Notes: generated by a model from the letters alone, not told the origin. Numbered from the stretch's first letter, positions 30,084 to 41,493 are shown. The stretch: DNA of 62,000 bases from Adiantum capillus-veneris (GCA_014529385.2 CM043942.1:8310001-8372000); one strand, 5' to 3'. A program made the numbers and translations.

Positions 30084-30224
30084 ATGGCACCAAAAAGAAC
30101 CCGAGCAAATCCTACATCTCATGATGAGGACGTAGCTCCAAAACGAACTAGAGCGTCGCACGACGACGAAGCCGGGCCTAGTAGTAGGCCTACGGAGGAG
30201 AGTCTTCAGGCGCCAGTGCAGTAG
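30084..30224 (+). CDS. Short 46-codon open frame, gag-like start, followed by a splice-donor-like site
   Basis: The ATG at 30084 encodes a basic, then acidic peptide made of two imperfect copies of APKRTRA...HDED/HDDE, ending at TAG 30222-30224. Soon after, CAG|GTGGGT gives a good plant 5' splice site. Base composition jumps from A-T-rich to G-C-rich exactly at the ATG. This would fit the beginning of a gypsy gag or a spliced exon. No domain is present, and the downstream sequence to 31340 does not continue the protein. Confidence 0.35.
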   Translation: MAPKRTRANPTSHDEDVAPKRTRASHDDEAGPSSRPTEESLQAPVQ

Positions 30225-31344
30225 CAGATGGACAATCAATCCCAGGTGGGTCTCACATTATTCAATTAAGTTCTTTTAGTTAAGTTCATTTTTAAGTTAG
30301 CATTGCATACGTAAAGTTAGGAAGGATAAACTGGCTGAAAACAGAAGGTAACTTCCAACGTGCATTGTTTATAAGGTAGGAAAGAATTGTTTGGGTTAAA
30401 CTGGTTGAAATAGGAAAGATATGATTTATCATCCTTAAGACAGCTTGTCTCAAGACACCTCCGACTCCTTAGTATAAATTGATGATAATGATTGGCTTTC
30501 TAGCCACGGATAAGTCGGTTACCCCCATGAACGATGAGTTTCTACTCCGTGTCATGTCTTGATGTTTCTACATAAGTTAGGATATCGATTTTTTTAATCC
30601 TAGGGGAGCCGCCCGATTGTATGGGCAACTGGTTTGGTGTATGGGCACCCGGAACCTTGGGTGGGGGTTTATCCACTCCGGATTTGAATAAGGAATGGGT
30701 GCCGTTTTTCACCCTTAGGTGGTCTTGAGACAAGAAGAGTACTGGTCATGGTTATTATGGGTAATGTTTTGATTGACAGTACCCTGTCTTAAGTTTAAAG
30801 ATGTCTGTTTTCTAAAAGAATGCTTTCAATGCTGTCTTCAAGGAATTACTGTGATGGAACGTTAAAAGAAACCATTATTTTAAATGTTGAAACAATGTGA
30901 TAATAAGATAAATGAATCTTGTGTGAATGCGGGGTGGTAAGTGGGGATTGACTAAGGTTGTCAATCATGGACGGGTGGACCTGATTAGTCAGGTAACTAT
31001 CCATCCCTGCGCACTAAAATGTTTAGAAAACTTCTTTATTCGGAAGAGGAGTCCACCAGCGGGCTGTGCCCTCACATCTATTAGGGGGAAAAAAGCGTTG
31101 GTTGAGGATACCTTAGCCCAATTGTGGCAATTATAGGACCGAAATAGTTTTTCGGACTTTTAATACGTTGTCCCGTTTTCGCTGCGAGACAGGACTAGGT
31201 CTTCTTCTAAGGCTATAGACCCAAGCCATTGTCAATGGCAAAGGTTTATTCCTTGGATTTTTCTTGTCTAGAGACTCCGATTTTTGTAAGGCCTAGAGAC
31301 CTGTCAAGGATCCCATCCCGATCTTGGTGTAGGTGGGTTGGGGA
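30225..31344. other. Non-coding region with an inverted repeat at 30434-30793
   Basis: No protein-like frame. CTTAAGACAG followed by CTTGTCTCAAGAC (30434-30456) is complementary to GTCTTGAGACAAG (30722-30734) and CTGTCTTAAG (30784-30793), so about 360 bp could fold back. It may be the body or untranslated region of the element that begins with the 30084 reading frame. Confidence 0.5.
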
Positions 31345-31959
31345 TCTTACATACGGTTTAGTGTGTATGGCTCAGACGCCTTATGGCTAATTTGGGTGTT
31401 GGATAGGACACTGCCAACCCTATCTACACTAACAATCAAAGCGCATTGCCAGTTGCAAGGAACCCAGTTTTTCATGCTCGCACAAAGCACATTGAGGTGC
31501 ATTACCACTATGTCAGAGAGAGTCTCTCAGCAGGAGAGATCAGCTTGGCTTATGTGCCAACATAGGAGAACCTTGCAGATCTTTTCACAAAGGCATTTGT
31601 GTTGTGAGAAGTTCGAAGCTTTCCGAAAAGCTTTGGGCTTACTCCCCTTTGTGGATTGTTCATGTCCTCAAGGCATGGCACTTCCCTTTACTATGTGCCA
31701 GCTCTCTTTCACCGCATCACTCCAGGGGGGATTTGTTACCATATACATGTGGTAGTGATGTGTATGAACACACTTAGGACCGTCGGGGCATATTTTCCCT
31801 CACTAGGAGGTTTTTTCCCCGTGCATTGTATATACGCCCATCATTCTAGGGCTATCGATCCTTCCATTGCACACTAAGTAATACACTCTTTGTGTGTGCC
31901 TTGAGATTCCTTCGTCTTCTCCAAGCTGTGTGTGTTTTCCTGCAACCCTAATTCCAACA
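31345..31959 (+). mobile_element. copia A copy 3: RNase H tail plus 3' LTR
   Basis: 31345-31733 contains the decayed RNase H end (frames give ARTKHIEVHYHYVRE-like and LADLFTKAF-like sequence), homologous to the minus-strand copy at 41723-42080. 31734-31959 is the 226-bp LTR, TGTTACCATATACATG...ATTCCAACA, matching the minus-strand LTR at 41494-41722. The 5' part of the element is absent, with the break near 31345. Confidence 0.8.
31734..31959 (+). repeat. 3' LTR of copia A, copy 3
   Basis: 226 bp from TG to CA, preceded by the purine run CAGGGGGGATT. A TATATA lies in the middle. Used here as the reference LTR for family A. Confidence 0.75.
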
Positions 31960-33056
31960 CTTACATGGATTTCAACTAAGCACATGCTCAAAGAATTTGA
32001 GCAATTAGTAGCTCCAATATTGCATGATCAAATACATGAGTTTATTGGCACGTATAAGAATATGCCCAAGCACTACAACTTCATAAAATATACATGACCA
32101 TACATTATCCATCTTTGCCAACATCAAATAACCTTGGTGCAAGCTTGCTATTCTTGGATCAAAAAACAACCAACAACACTGTGCATCCAAAAGAACCCAT
32201 CCATATTGAACTTGCTTCGAAGATCCTTTAAATCTCCTGGATTGAATACCATTGAAAGCACATAGCATCTATGGGCCCCACAATAAAGTAGAGCTTCCCT
32301 TGAACCGTACTGCAACACCTACATCCCGTTTTGGCCTCTTTTGCTCATGACTATCAAGCATAAAAGAACATCGACTCCCTTTTATCAACATCCATAACAT
32401 CATTGAAACAAGCATCGATAGAAAGTGCATCCAAACCCAACCCCACGATGCATTGTCTCCCCCTCTGACTTCATAGCCATCATGAATCTTTGAACAATCT
32501 TTATCTGTATACTATAGATCAACCATTGAATAGGTAGGGCCATGAAAACCTTCATCATCTGTCAAAGAACTATAGGTTGCTTCCTCTTGCAGCTCATGAG
32601 AAATCACACAAGGAGAAATTTCCTCGATAATCGTGCATTTCATTCATTTCAGAAATGTTAGGCACACAAAGAACTTCGTCCATGCAATCTTCATAGGTCT
32701 CTTCATCCTCTTCTATTTCACACGATTCTATAGAAACCAAAGATCCAGTGATATCCAGTGAAGATTCTTAGTGCTCTTCACACCCTGTTTTAACTCCATG
32801 ATTTCCTACACTTTATTAGTTACCATATAAATGGTTTTGTCTATGCAATCGTCTTCATTAAACTTGTTGTTTTGCTTGACCTCACATGCTTCCATGATGC
32901 TGAAAGAACAAACAATACCTTGTAAAGGCTCATCTTGATCTTCTTGAGAGTTGTAAGGTCTCCACCTTTCTAGCTGCAAAGGAATGAACTCAAAGTTTTA
33001 GGGGAAAGCATTGGACTTACAAATAGGTAAAGCACTATTTCAAAAGCAATTAAAAA
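31960..33056 (-). other. Decayed sequence, possible minus-strand acidic coding relic
   Basis: On the minus strand, 32640-32730 reads as an acidic stretch (EEDEETYEDCMDEVL) and 32005-32268 stays open for 87 codons, but stops separate them and no domain is recognised. It might be a gypsy gag relic in reverse orientation. Otherwise nothing is visible in this 1.1 kb. Confidence 0.3.
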
Positions 33057-33836
33057 TGGTATTTTTGGAATCTTAAGCACATCAAACCCCGAGCTAAAAA
33101 TTTTCAGATTTAAATTCGGACAAAAACTGACCCCGCTAGTCCTTCCAAAAGATTCAATGTAAATTAAATTATTAAGAAAAATTGAATGGTTACAATAATC
33201 ATTTAAGCATAGACTTTACTAAAGGCCTCCCATATTTCTACCAATTAAGCAAAAATAAGTCAAAATATAGCAGAATTGATATTTTAAAGCTGGTATGTAA
33301 TGGGAGGGGTCATCACTCACCTGCCAGGGACACAATTAGCAGTAGGGGGTGCCATCTTGAGCTGTAGGGCTGCAAGAAACTGCCATTTTCAGCCTATGAG
33401 AGCTTATGAGTGCCCAAAAACCTATAAATAAGACCCCTTGCTTCACATTTTAAACAGACTCGAAGTCCTGGCAAATTCTCTCTCATCTAGAGGGATCTCT
33501 ACTCATAAATCACTAGAGAGCAAAGCTCTAGTTGGTTGTTAACCTTCACGCACATTCCTATCACCTACGACGGACGATGTATTATTTATTTGGTAGAGTT
33601 AGGTACCAGACTTGTCGGTCCAATAGGAAAAGGGTAAGAGTGATTGCCGATGAGAGGCGTACTCTAATTGGAACATTCAAGGGATTAGTTGGCTAAGCAT
33701 GGGCACTCAAGTGTGAATGGGGCAAGCTCATATAAAAGTCAACTAAACCTAAAATTCACTCATTCTCTCATTTGTGCAATTGAAGAGTGCTCTTGCTCCA
33801 TCTCCATCTTCTTCTTCTTCATCTCCTTGTGTGTGT

Positions 33837-33907
<71 letters not shown>

Positions 33908-34131
33908 GCGGCGGCACGACGACGGCGAGGCGGTTGGCGTGGCGTAGCGGCGTCTCCCTCTTCTTTGCGGCGAGGAATCCTCCATGACAGCAAGCGTAGA
34001 GTGGTGAGTGACACACCATTGTCTTCTTTGAGGTTACTAGTTTAGGCTAGTTGCGTGCTTGGAGCCATCTGTGGCTTGCACACAGTGTATTGGCAAGTTC
34101 CTTGCATTGACACATGCGACATACGCGCACA
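33057..34131 (+). repeat. Probable 5' LTR of a Tat/Athila-like gypsy element (LTR-like block copy 2)
   Basis: 33057-33540 repeats the block at 27047, including a TATA box (TATAAATA, 33423-33430). The sequence then runs through a long GA microsatellite to GCGCACA at 34131, four bases before an Asp-tRNA primer site. The right boundary is well supported by the primer site. The left boundary at 33057 is inferred from the repeat edge; an LTR starting near 33537 (TGTTAACC) is an alternative. No 3' partner was found. Confidence 0.5.
33841..33904. repeat. (GA)n microsatellite in the presumed LTR/leader
   Basis: 32 perfect GA units, followed by a GC-rich GGCGGCACGACGACGGCG segment. It lies about 410 bp after the TATA box, so it would be transcribed. 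Confidence 0.95.
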
Positions 34132-34135
34132 TTTT

Positions 34136-34153
34136 TGGTGCCGTTGCCGGGGA
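34136..34153 (+). promoter_or_regulatory. Primer-binding site, Asp-tRNA type (Tat/Athila)
   Basis: TGGTGCCGTTGCCGGGGA differs at one base from the TGGCGCCGTTGCCGGGGA site complementary to plant Asp-tRNA. That site is characteristic of Tat/Athila gypsy elements. Confidence 0.85.
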
Positions 34154-35014
34154 ATGCCATACACTAAGCTTGAGTGGCACTCTGTGCTTCTTTGTGGTGC
34201 AATTTCAATTGTAGGAAAGATAGGGAAGGAAGGTGTGTGTATTGAGAAGAAGGATTTTTTTTTGCTACTGTGTATTTCTTTGTTAATGAGGTTTTGAAAG
34301 GTACTGTGTTTTCTCTGTGATAAGGTGTTAGTATTAAGGTTGTTAATTCTGTGTAATGTAAAGTACAATAAGTAGGAAGTAGATCTGTTAGAGCTAATGA
34401 AGTATGTTAGTGTGTAACAGTAGGTGTATTAGTTGTAAATAGGTAGGTAGAGTATGTGTGTGCTCGCGCGCAGGCCGCGGTGACCTTATCCCAAAAATAA
34501 GAATTAAAAAAAAAAAAAAAAAAAAAGGTAGGACCGAGATCGGGAATATCTCCCAAACCCAAGCCTAGACCCAAGCCCAAGCTCACGCTCAGGCTCAGGC
34601 CTGAGTCGCCCTTTAAAATTACGTATTTTAGCGTCATACGTAGCTAAAAATCGACTTTTTTTGAGGACCAACGGAGCATCATGTGACCGAACGTTGTGCT
34701 GTAAAGCACACCGCGACCCTCTGAGTGATACGGTCGTTTTGAGCTATCACACACTTTAATAAAAAAAACCGATCATTAAAAAACATCAAAAAAGAGTAAG
34801 AACGGACGCCTAAAAAAGTAAGCGGTTAACCTTCGAGGTATTTCGCCGATGCTCTGGTCGTGTTCTAGAGAAGGAGCAACTAGAGAGAATTTCGACTTAC
34901 GCGAGTTCTCATTATCCACCTACTGTAGGTTCCGGGCCCTCGGCGGGGACCCAAGGTAGTACAAACCAAGACCCAAACATAGCGGCTAGTGACTCTTCTT
35001 CTGACTACGACGTC
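34154..35014 (+). other. Untranslated leader of the gypsy element, with poly-A at 34506-34526
   Basis: No gene. A 21-base A run is followed by a short degenerate hexamer repeat (CCCAAG, then GCTCAG) at 34555-34605. Open sequence in the gag frame seems to begin near 34900, before the ATG at 35015. Confidence 0.5.
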
Positions 35015-36591
35015 ATGGAGGGTATCCCAATGCCTAATCCCGATAGCTCAAGCCAAGACATGCATGCCATGGGCCCACGGTCCGGGCCGAGCGTGCTTAG
35101 CCGCTTGAAGGAAACCTTTAGTAGAGCCACTCGCTCCGAACATGGAGCCAATGATGTAAATGAGGGGGATGGGGAAGTAAATTCTCCATTCATGACCAAC
35201 GTAGACCCTATGCCCTTAGAGAATGTGCACGACCAGCATGCCTTCAGCGGGTCTCATGAGATTCTTGGATACAGGAAAGGCTAAACAACCGACCTTATCG
35301 CAAATGGAGACTCCCTCGATAAGTCCGATGGATCCTCCATATGTTGTTTTGCCAAGGGTCTCAGTGCAATCTGAGCCCACATGTGATAGCTTTACCTTTC
35401 CAAGTCTAGTTCATATTTTCCTTGATGACACCACGGCTACCATGCCTACCCCAATGATGGGCATGCCAAGAAACACGCCATGGACCTCATTTGTTAGTAA
35501 AGCACCACTACATGGTAGCTCAATGCCGACAACAGTACCTACAAGTGTATACCAATCGTATACACCCATGGGTCCTCGTACTCATGTAGTTCCTACCCCT
35601 CCCATTGTTTCAACAACCTATGCTCCACAACCACAACACCCAAGTTCTTATTTCCATGGGACCATACCGGCTAGCATTAGCACGTCACTCCGACGTTTGC
35701 TATGCCTAGGGCCACACATATGAACTTTGGGCAGCCACATGGCACAACACCGTACCAAACATGGAACCCAAGGGCTTCCTATGCGCCAAGCCCAATTCCA
35801 ATACTACTCCACATGTAGTCTCTGGAGCACCTTCACCCATGGTGCCTGCTCACTTAGGTGACTTGGCAACATTTGCTCAAGCTATCGGTCGATCTATTGC
35901 TGAGAATATGCGTAACACGCTTGATAGAGAGCCTAGAAGTAAAGCAGTACAAATAGCCAAGCTCACACAAAAATTTAGTGGAGACGGGGATGTAAGAAAG
36001 CATATCGAAGTGTTTGAACAAATATGCAATTCTCTAGGAGAACACAATGACCTGCATAAGAGTAATGCTTTAAGCCTAACCTTAAGTGGGAAGGAAGGGG
36101 ATTGGTATAGAACCCTAAGGGTGGAAGAAAAAACGATTTACCCTACTCTTAGGAGATTGTTCTTGAAAGAATACATACGAGAGGGAGTACTTTGGGGTGT
36201 AGCCTCTCAGCTCCAGAAAGCCCAACGAGAGGAAGGAGAGTCGATGAGAGACTTTATTAGTCACTTGAAGCATTTGAATTCTCGTTGTAATCCAAATGAG
36301 CACTTCAATAATAATCAATTTCTTGATAGATTCATTAGGGGATTACGACATAAGGATATCTACAATAGCGTAGTCATCAGAGGTATCACCACTTGGGAAG
36401 AACTCACCACCAATGCGATCCAATTGGAGGATAATTTAATGATTCAAGGAGAAAGAGTGTCTGTTGAGCCTAAATCTATTAGCTCGCAAGCATCAGGGCA
36501 TCAACCAATGGCCCTAAAGCCTATTGCTAAGGAGCCAAAGATATTTGAGATGAGTTTAGCGGATCACCAAGGCTATTCAAGAGAGTCTTAG
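35015..36591 (+). pseudogene. Gypsy gag (retrotransposon gag domain), frameshifted
   Basis: Three frames follow one another: 35015-35284 (Ser/Met-rich N terminus), 35223-35723 (Pro/Thr-rich) and 35761-36591. The last is an intact capsid-type gag domain of about 180 residues (QKFSGDGDVRKHIEVFEQI, then GDWYRTLRVEEK and LFLKEYIREG...LQKAQREEGESMRDF), matching the Ty3/gypsy Retrotrans_gag family. It lies 880 bp after an Asp-tRNA primer site. It stops at TAG 36589-36591, where the related copy at 54288 continues. At least two frameshifts make the whole gag non-functional. Confidence 0.85.
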
Positions 36592-36599
36592 AGACAATC

Positions 36600-37424
36600 T
36601 TGCTCTGCAAAACAATCATATGTATCCAAGAAGGGAGAAACAATGGTGCTCAGTATGCTATGGACCATACCAGTGAATGCCCTACTTTTAGAGTAAAATC
36701 AAATGAGAATTGCAATGCCTAGGGAAGGCATGGTCATCAAGCTAAGGATTGCATAGTATTTAAGCGCGCAATGGCCAATAGACCAACCTTAGCATGGACA
36801 GACACACCTCGAGTGCCTGCATTGATGTCGGCCCCACCTCTTGAACAAACAACACAACACATGGTCCCTAGGGCCCAAAATGTTGTTCAAACAACCCCCT
36901 TACCACCTCCAGTGCTAGGACCGCAACCACCACATCTGAGAATCACTTATGTGAATCAAGTGGGTTGTGAGTCATCTATTGCTTGTTTGGAAGGTTGTGA
37001 GGAAGATATAGATCCTAATATTGCGTATGGGATGGATGTGCTTGAAGAAAGTCCACAATACTACATGGAGGACTATTGGGGACAAATCAAACCTGTCTAT
37101 CAAGTAGCTGCTCTTGCTGCAAGAGGCCAAAACATCAATTACATTGCTAAGAGACCACCTCTTCAATGCTATGAGTGTGGAGGTCCGCATCGTGTGGCCA
37201 AGTGTCCTATTAGGCTACAAAAGAATGCCACACTAATGCAAACCAATCAAGCAAGCACGTCTACAATGCCGATACTCATGTGTAATCGATGTGGCATAGA
37301 TCATTTGATTGCCCAATGTCCAAATAATCCAAATGCACCAAAGATCACGCCAGTAAACTTGATTGAAGTTACTGAGGAGTCATCACAAAGTACACCTGTG
37401 GTACCAGTAAACGTACTCACATGA
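36600..37424 (+). pseudogene. Gypsy nucleocapsid with multiple zinc knuckles
   Basis: The first two knuckles (near 36648 and 36710) are damaged: the first lacks its His and is followed by a stop, and the second has a stop in place of its second Cys. From 36771 an open frame of 217 codons carries two intact knuckles: C133-X2-C136-X3-H140-X4-C145 and C171-X2-C174-X3-H178-X4-C183. Both have three residues between Cys2 and His, where CX2CX4HX4C is the rule. A Pro-rich linker and an acidic tract lie between the pairs. The copy at 54288 preserves the first two knuckles. Confidence 0.8.
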
Positions 37425-37427
37425 TCG

Positions 37428-38153
37428 ATGCTCCACAAACAAAATTATATTCTTGAGGAAAGAGACATGGCATCAATTGCCCAATCTCAGAAAAAGAAAA
37501 AAACACGAAGGAAAAGATCGCCAAAAGCAGCGAAGTCAGACCCCGGTTCAAAGACCAACATAGAGACTGGTGACGACCCCATATATATGAATTACGCTGA
37601 AGAGGATTCTGATGTAGGTGAAACCACGGAGACCAAAACGACCACTAAGATAGAAACCAACAAGGAAGATCTTCATGAGCCACAATGACCAAGATCCAAG
37701 AAGAAGATAGAAACTTATCCAAACCTTACAGAGGAGATTGAGCGAGTCAAGCAATTAAGGAGTTTGGTAGAAGATACCCAAAGGGATCTAGAATCAGCAC
37801 CTAGACAGATCCAGATTACAGACACCGTGTTCCCTACGCAACAACAACCTCACCAAGTCCATAGACCCTTAGCCATACCTAGTGTCATCCGAGAAGAAAG
37901 TGATTTAAAGTCATGGGAAAGTGGGCGTACTCACTTCTTGATGGAAAGAATGTTTAAAGAGGGACTACCTTATCCTATCAAAGAAATGGAGATCCCATCT
38001 TCCCCACGTCAAGGGGCTGAAGCCCAAAAGGTGTCGTTAAACATTGCCAAATTTATGGATTTCATGTCTTCAGAAGTTAGAACCACCATCATGTCCAAAC
38101 TATATAAAGACCCTGACATTAGGAAAAGTTTGGACTCCCCATGGGCCTTGTAA
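37428..38153 (+). pseudogene. Gypsy polyprotein linker (basic, then acidic region)
   Basis: Same frame as the knuckles, with stops at 37422-37424 and 37686-37688 only. It begins with a very basic patch (KKKKTRRKRSPKAAK) and then an acidic one. From 37764 it is 129 codons including RPLAIPSVIREESDLKSWESG and ending DIRKSLDSPWAL. No known domain. Its place between gag and protease is like the long spacers in Tat/Athila polyproteins. Confidence 0.6.
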
Positions 38154-39000
38154 GGATCCCTAATCTCAAGGGATTAAATCCTAAGCTGCTAGTACTTTAG
38201 GGGACATCCAAACTCACTAGTAGGCTATATGGTGGTTTTTGGGCTCATAAATGAGGGAATTGACTTGCCAAACTTGAGTTTAAAAATCTGAAAACTCGAA
38301 TAGGAAGTTTGTCTTTTGCACTTCCAAAAAAAAAACGTCATCAAAATTGTGGGTATATGGGAAATAAAAATTGAAGCATACGATTGGCCAATGCAAGTTT
38401 TAAAGGGAATTTGTTCAATTTCTAAAGGTGGAATTTTGGAAATAACGGTTCTTGTCTTGAATGAGTCTGCAACAAAATCGGGCCCGCGTCAGTACGTTGA
38501 AATGGAGGATCGAAGGAGAATCTTCGTATGCTATTGTATTAACGCTGGCGGAGCATAACTGTGGGGCAGCGTGCAGCTTGGGCTACGCCCATTGGAGGAA
38601 AAACGAGTGCCTTGAATTTCTGGAGCAAGCGGCACATAGACCTGCCACCATACGATGCAAGACCTGCAAGCATTCAACGCACACAGTTGCCAGCCTTTTC
38701 TGCGAGCAGATCTCCTTTTTTATTAAGATTTGAGATAGTCAAATAAGCATATGCCAAGTGGCTTTTACGCCCCCTTCTTATTTACTCAGACTTACTCGAT
38801 TGTTTCAAAAACCATACCCTCTTTAAAGCTTTGATGCGCCTTCACCTTTTTGTGGACCTCACTCGTGGCTCACGGCCAACAACAAGCTGTTTTGTACACA
38901 CAAGAAACCATTTTAGCTTGTAAATTGGTGGATTTTCTCTCATCAAACCACTAGACTTGGAGGGGACAGCATGACACACCTATGCATCTCTAGGCAGTAG
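38154..39000. other. Spacer within the gypsy relic, possibly a small insertion
   Basis: About 850 bp where the polyprotein frame is lost and recovers at 39001. A short frame at 38316-38558 is not recognisable. It may be an insertion or a decayed stretch. Confidence 0.35.
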
Positions 39001-39987
39001 GTGATATCCCAACCCTCTCGTCATTGGCTAGGTTTTAATCACCCCGTAATCAAAGAGGCCCATCTAGAGTCCAAACTTCTCCTAATGGAGCTAATCTCAG
39101 CTCTTCGAGCTTTCCTCAATGGAGAACTCAAGTTTGGGCTACCACAATTTGCACAGATGGATGGAGTTGGGGAGATGCCAATAGAGGAGTAACACTTAGA
39201 TCCACAACCCAACCTAAATGAGAACCTTGTTATAGAAATACCTGCTAACAAGTTGGGACAATACTTTGAGGGTGATGAATCCAATGCGACCATATCAATC
39301 ACTACTAAGGGATTAACTGTGAAGGGAATCCTTGATGGTGGCGATGGGGTTAGCATTATGACTAAAAATTGCTGGGAAACTATGGGAAGACCTCACCTTG
39401 CAACCATAACCATAGTAGTGAAGATGGCCAATGGGTCTATTGTTAAACCTATTGGGATGCTAGAAGATCTCAACATCAAGGTCTTTGGACATAAAATAAG
39501 AGTTACCTTCATTGTTATGGATTTCTCCAAGAACATTATGGCATTTGAGATGATCTTAGGACGTCCTTTCATGAGGGAAGCAAAAATGGTGCATGACTGG
39601 TCTAAAAACTATGTCTACCTGCAGTTCCAAGATTCTGTCATTCGAGTGGATCTTGTAACTGGTCGAGCACATCCCCTAGGAAACAGGTTTATAATTGATC
39701 ATAGATCTGACACCACAGTTCACTCGGCCCCATTGCAGTATTGCTACACGTGTAAAGCGGACACTGATGTTAGGGAAGATTCTCCTTATATGGATGTACT
39801 ACCTGGGATGACTGAGTCGGACAATGTGGATTGGGTCTACATAGCAGCAACCATAGACACTTGGGGAAATAGGGGGACGACCTGGGTAACACCTGAGGGG
39901 GATGAAATGCCCGTACACTTAAATATGCTACAAGTAATGCATATAGCTTCTGAAGACACTCTTTATGAGTCAAGAGAGCTTATCTAA
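39001..39987 (+). pseudogene. Gypsy retropepsin-like aspartic protease, DGG active site
   Basis: One frame with a single internal stop (39190-39192). Counting from 39253, the pepsin-type site is at residue 27-30 (ILDGGDGVSIM), with Gly in place of Ser/Thr after the catalytic Asp. The second hallmark, ILGRPF, is at residues 101-106. The spacing is normal for plant gypsy proteases. About 140 unrecognised residues follow to TAA 39985-39987. The reverse transcriptase that should come next is missing, because minus-strand sequence of another element begins at once. Confidence 0.75.
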
Positions 39988-41110
39988 ATGAATTAGCATT
40001 AATATAATGAGTGATTTAAAAGGAACCATAATATCGTGGTGCTAGCTTGACAATAGGACTGGTCATTACTCTTTTAATACGTCTCTTTTCAATGCGAAGC
40101 ATCACAAAATCTCCCTCTTTGAAGTCCATGGATTATCTCTTTTTATTTTCTTGTTTGATGTATGCATGTTGTCCTTTGTGAATTTCTTGTTTTGCTTGCT
40201 CCAAGATTTGGGCGTGTTGTCGAGCAATTTCATCAACATGTGGTACTTGATGAGAAATGTGAAACAAAGGAGTAGGAAATGAGTACCCATATACAATTTG
40301 AAATGGTGATTTTCTCGTGGATGAATGAGGAGTGTTGTTGTATGCAAATTTGAAGCAAGTGAATGTATGTGTCCCAAGTTCTCGGTCTCACATGAGTGTA
40401 TGTTCGTAAAAGATCTAGAATGGTGATGTTGATCGCTTTTATTTGTCCATTAGATTTCGGATGAAGTGCAGAATTGAAGTCTATTTGAGTGCCTAAATTT
40501 GAGAACAGTGTCACCCAAAAATGATTGCAAAAATGTCTATCGCGATGAGATATGGTAGATTTGGGCATTTCATGCAAAACAAAAATATGCCTCAGGAACA
40601 ATAGAGTTGTTTGCTAAGCTAAGAGTGTCTAACCCTGCTTGCTAAACCTATATACAATGGTCCAAATCATACCATTTTGTGTACGAGTGAGTGGCAATCT
40701 AGTAATAAAATCAATAGAAATATGTTCCCATAAATAGGTAAAGGCATCAATAAACCATATTGCTTACCAAGACGACGCATTATTTTTTGACAAACAAAAC
40801 ATTGTACAACATCTGTAGCAACATATTTTCAAAGGGAGGGCCAATAAAATTGAGATTCTACTATGTGAATATTTGTGGCGATCCCATAGTGACCTATATA
40901 AGGTGGTTCATGCCACTCTTTAAGGACAAGTTGATGAAATGTAATGTACATACAATCACTTTTCAAAGAATAAATACCCATCATGAAAAGAGTATTGTGC
41001 ATGAACAAAAGATCTATGGTTACAAAAGTAAGCATAAATGTCAGCAAAGTCGGAGTCATGAGTATAAGTATCAATCATTTTTGAAAAAGTTTCGACAGAC
41101 ACAAGAGAAA
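39988..41110 (-). pseudogene. Minus-strand gypsy integrase relic
   Basis: Read on the minus strand from 41074, the sequence gives a zinc-binding H2C2 region (HYGIATNIHIVES, YWPSL, then VVQCFVCQK) and, after several breaks, an integrase core (40601-40233) with SHRDRHF where the second Asp lies and LHPKSNGQIKA where the QTE Glu should be. The Glu is replaced by Lys. Many stops are present, and it is clearly dead. It is not the missing pol of the plus-strand gypsy element because it runs the other way. Confidence 0.7.
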
Positions 41111-41493
41111 GCTTAGTAATCGATGGAATGCGACTTAGTGCATGTGCAACCTTATTTTCAGGCCCTAGTTGACATTGAATGAGTGGATGAAAACTTTGAA
41201 TGAATGATGCCTACTTATTGTGATTATCAGACAATGTGTAGAAGCAAAAAACAATTGATTGAATAATCACAACATACAAAGAGAGCAACATAAACAAGAA
41301 TCAAAACACAAGACACCATACTAGGTACCAGCCATTCCCCTCAATCAAGATGATTGAGTATCTACCTTCCACCTCTTTCTTCATATCATGGAGTATGACT
41401 TATAATAGTATAAATATATGAAACACAAGAGAGAAAGAGCTATGCAATGTAGAGAGTAGATGCCATGATTAAGAGAGGAAATTAACATAAAAG
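41111..41493. other. Spacer between gypsy relic and copia A LTR
   Basis: A-T-rich, no recognised feature. Confidence 0.4.

Noticed and set aside
39988-41110. Minus-strand integrase taken as the missing pol of the 33-40 kb gypsy element
   Set aside because: Opposite orientation and heavily decayed; it must come from a different insertion.
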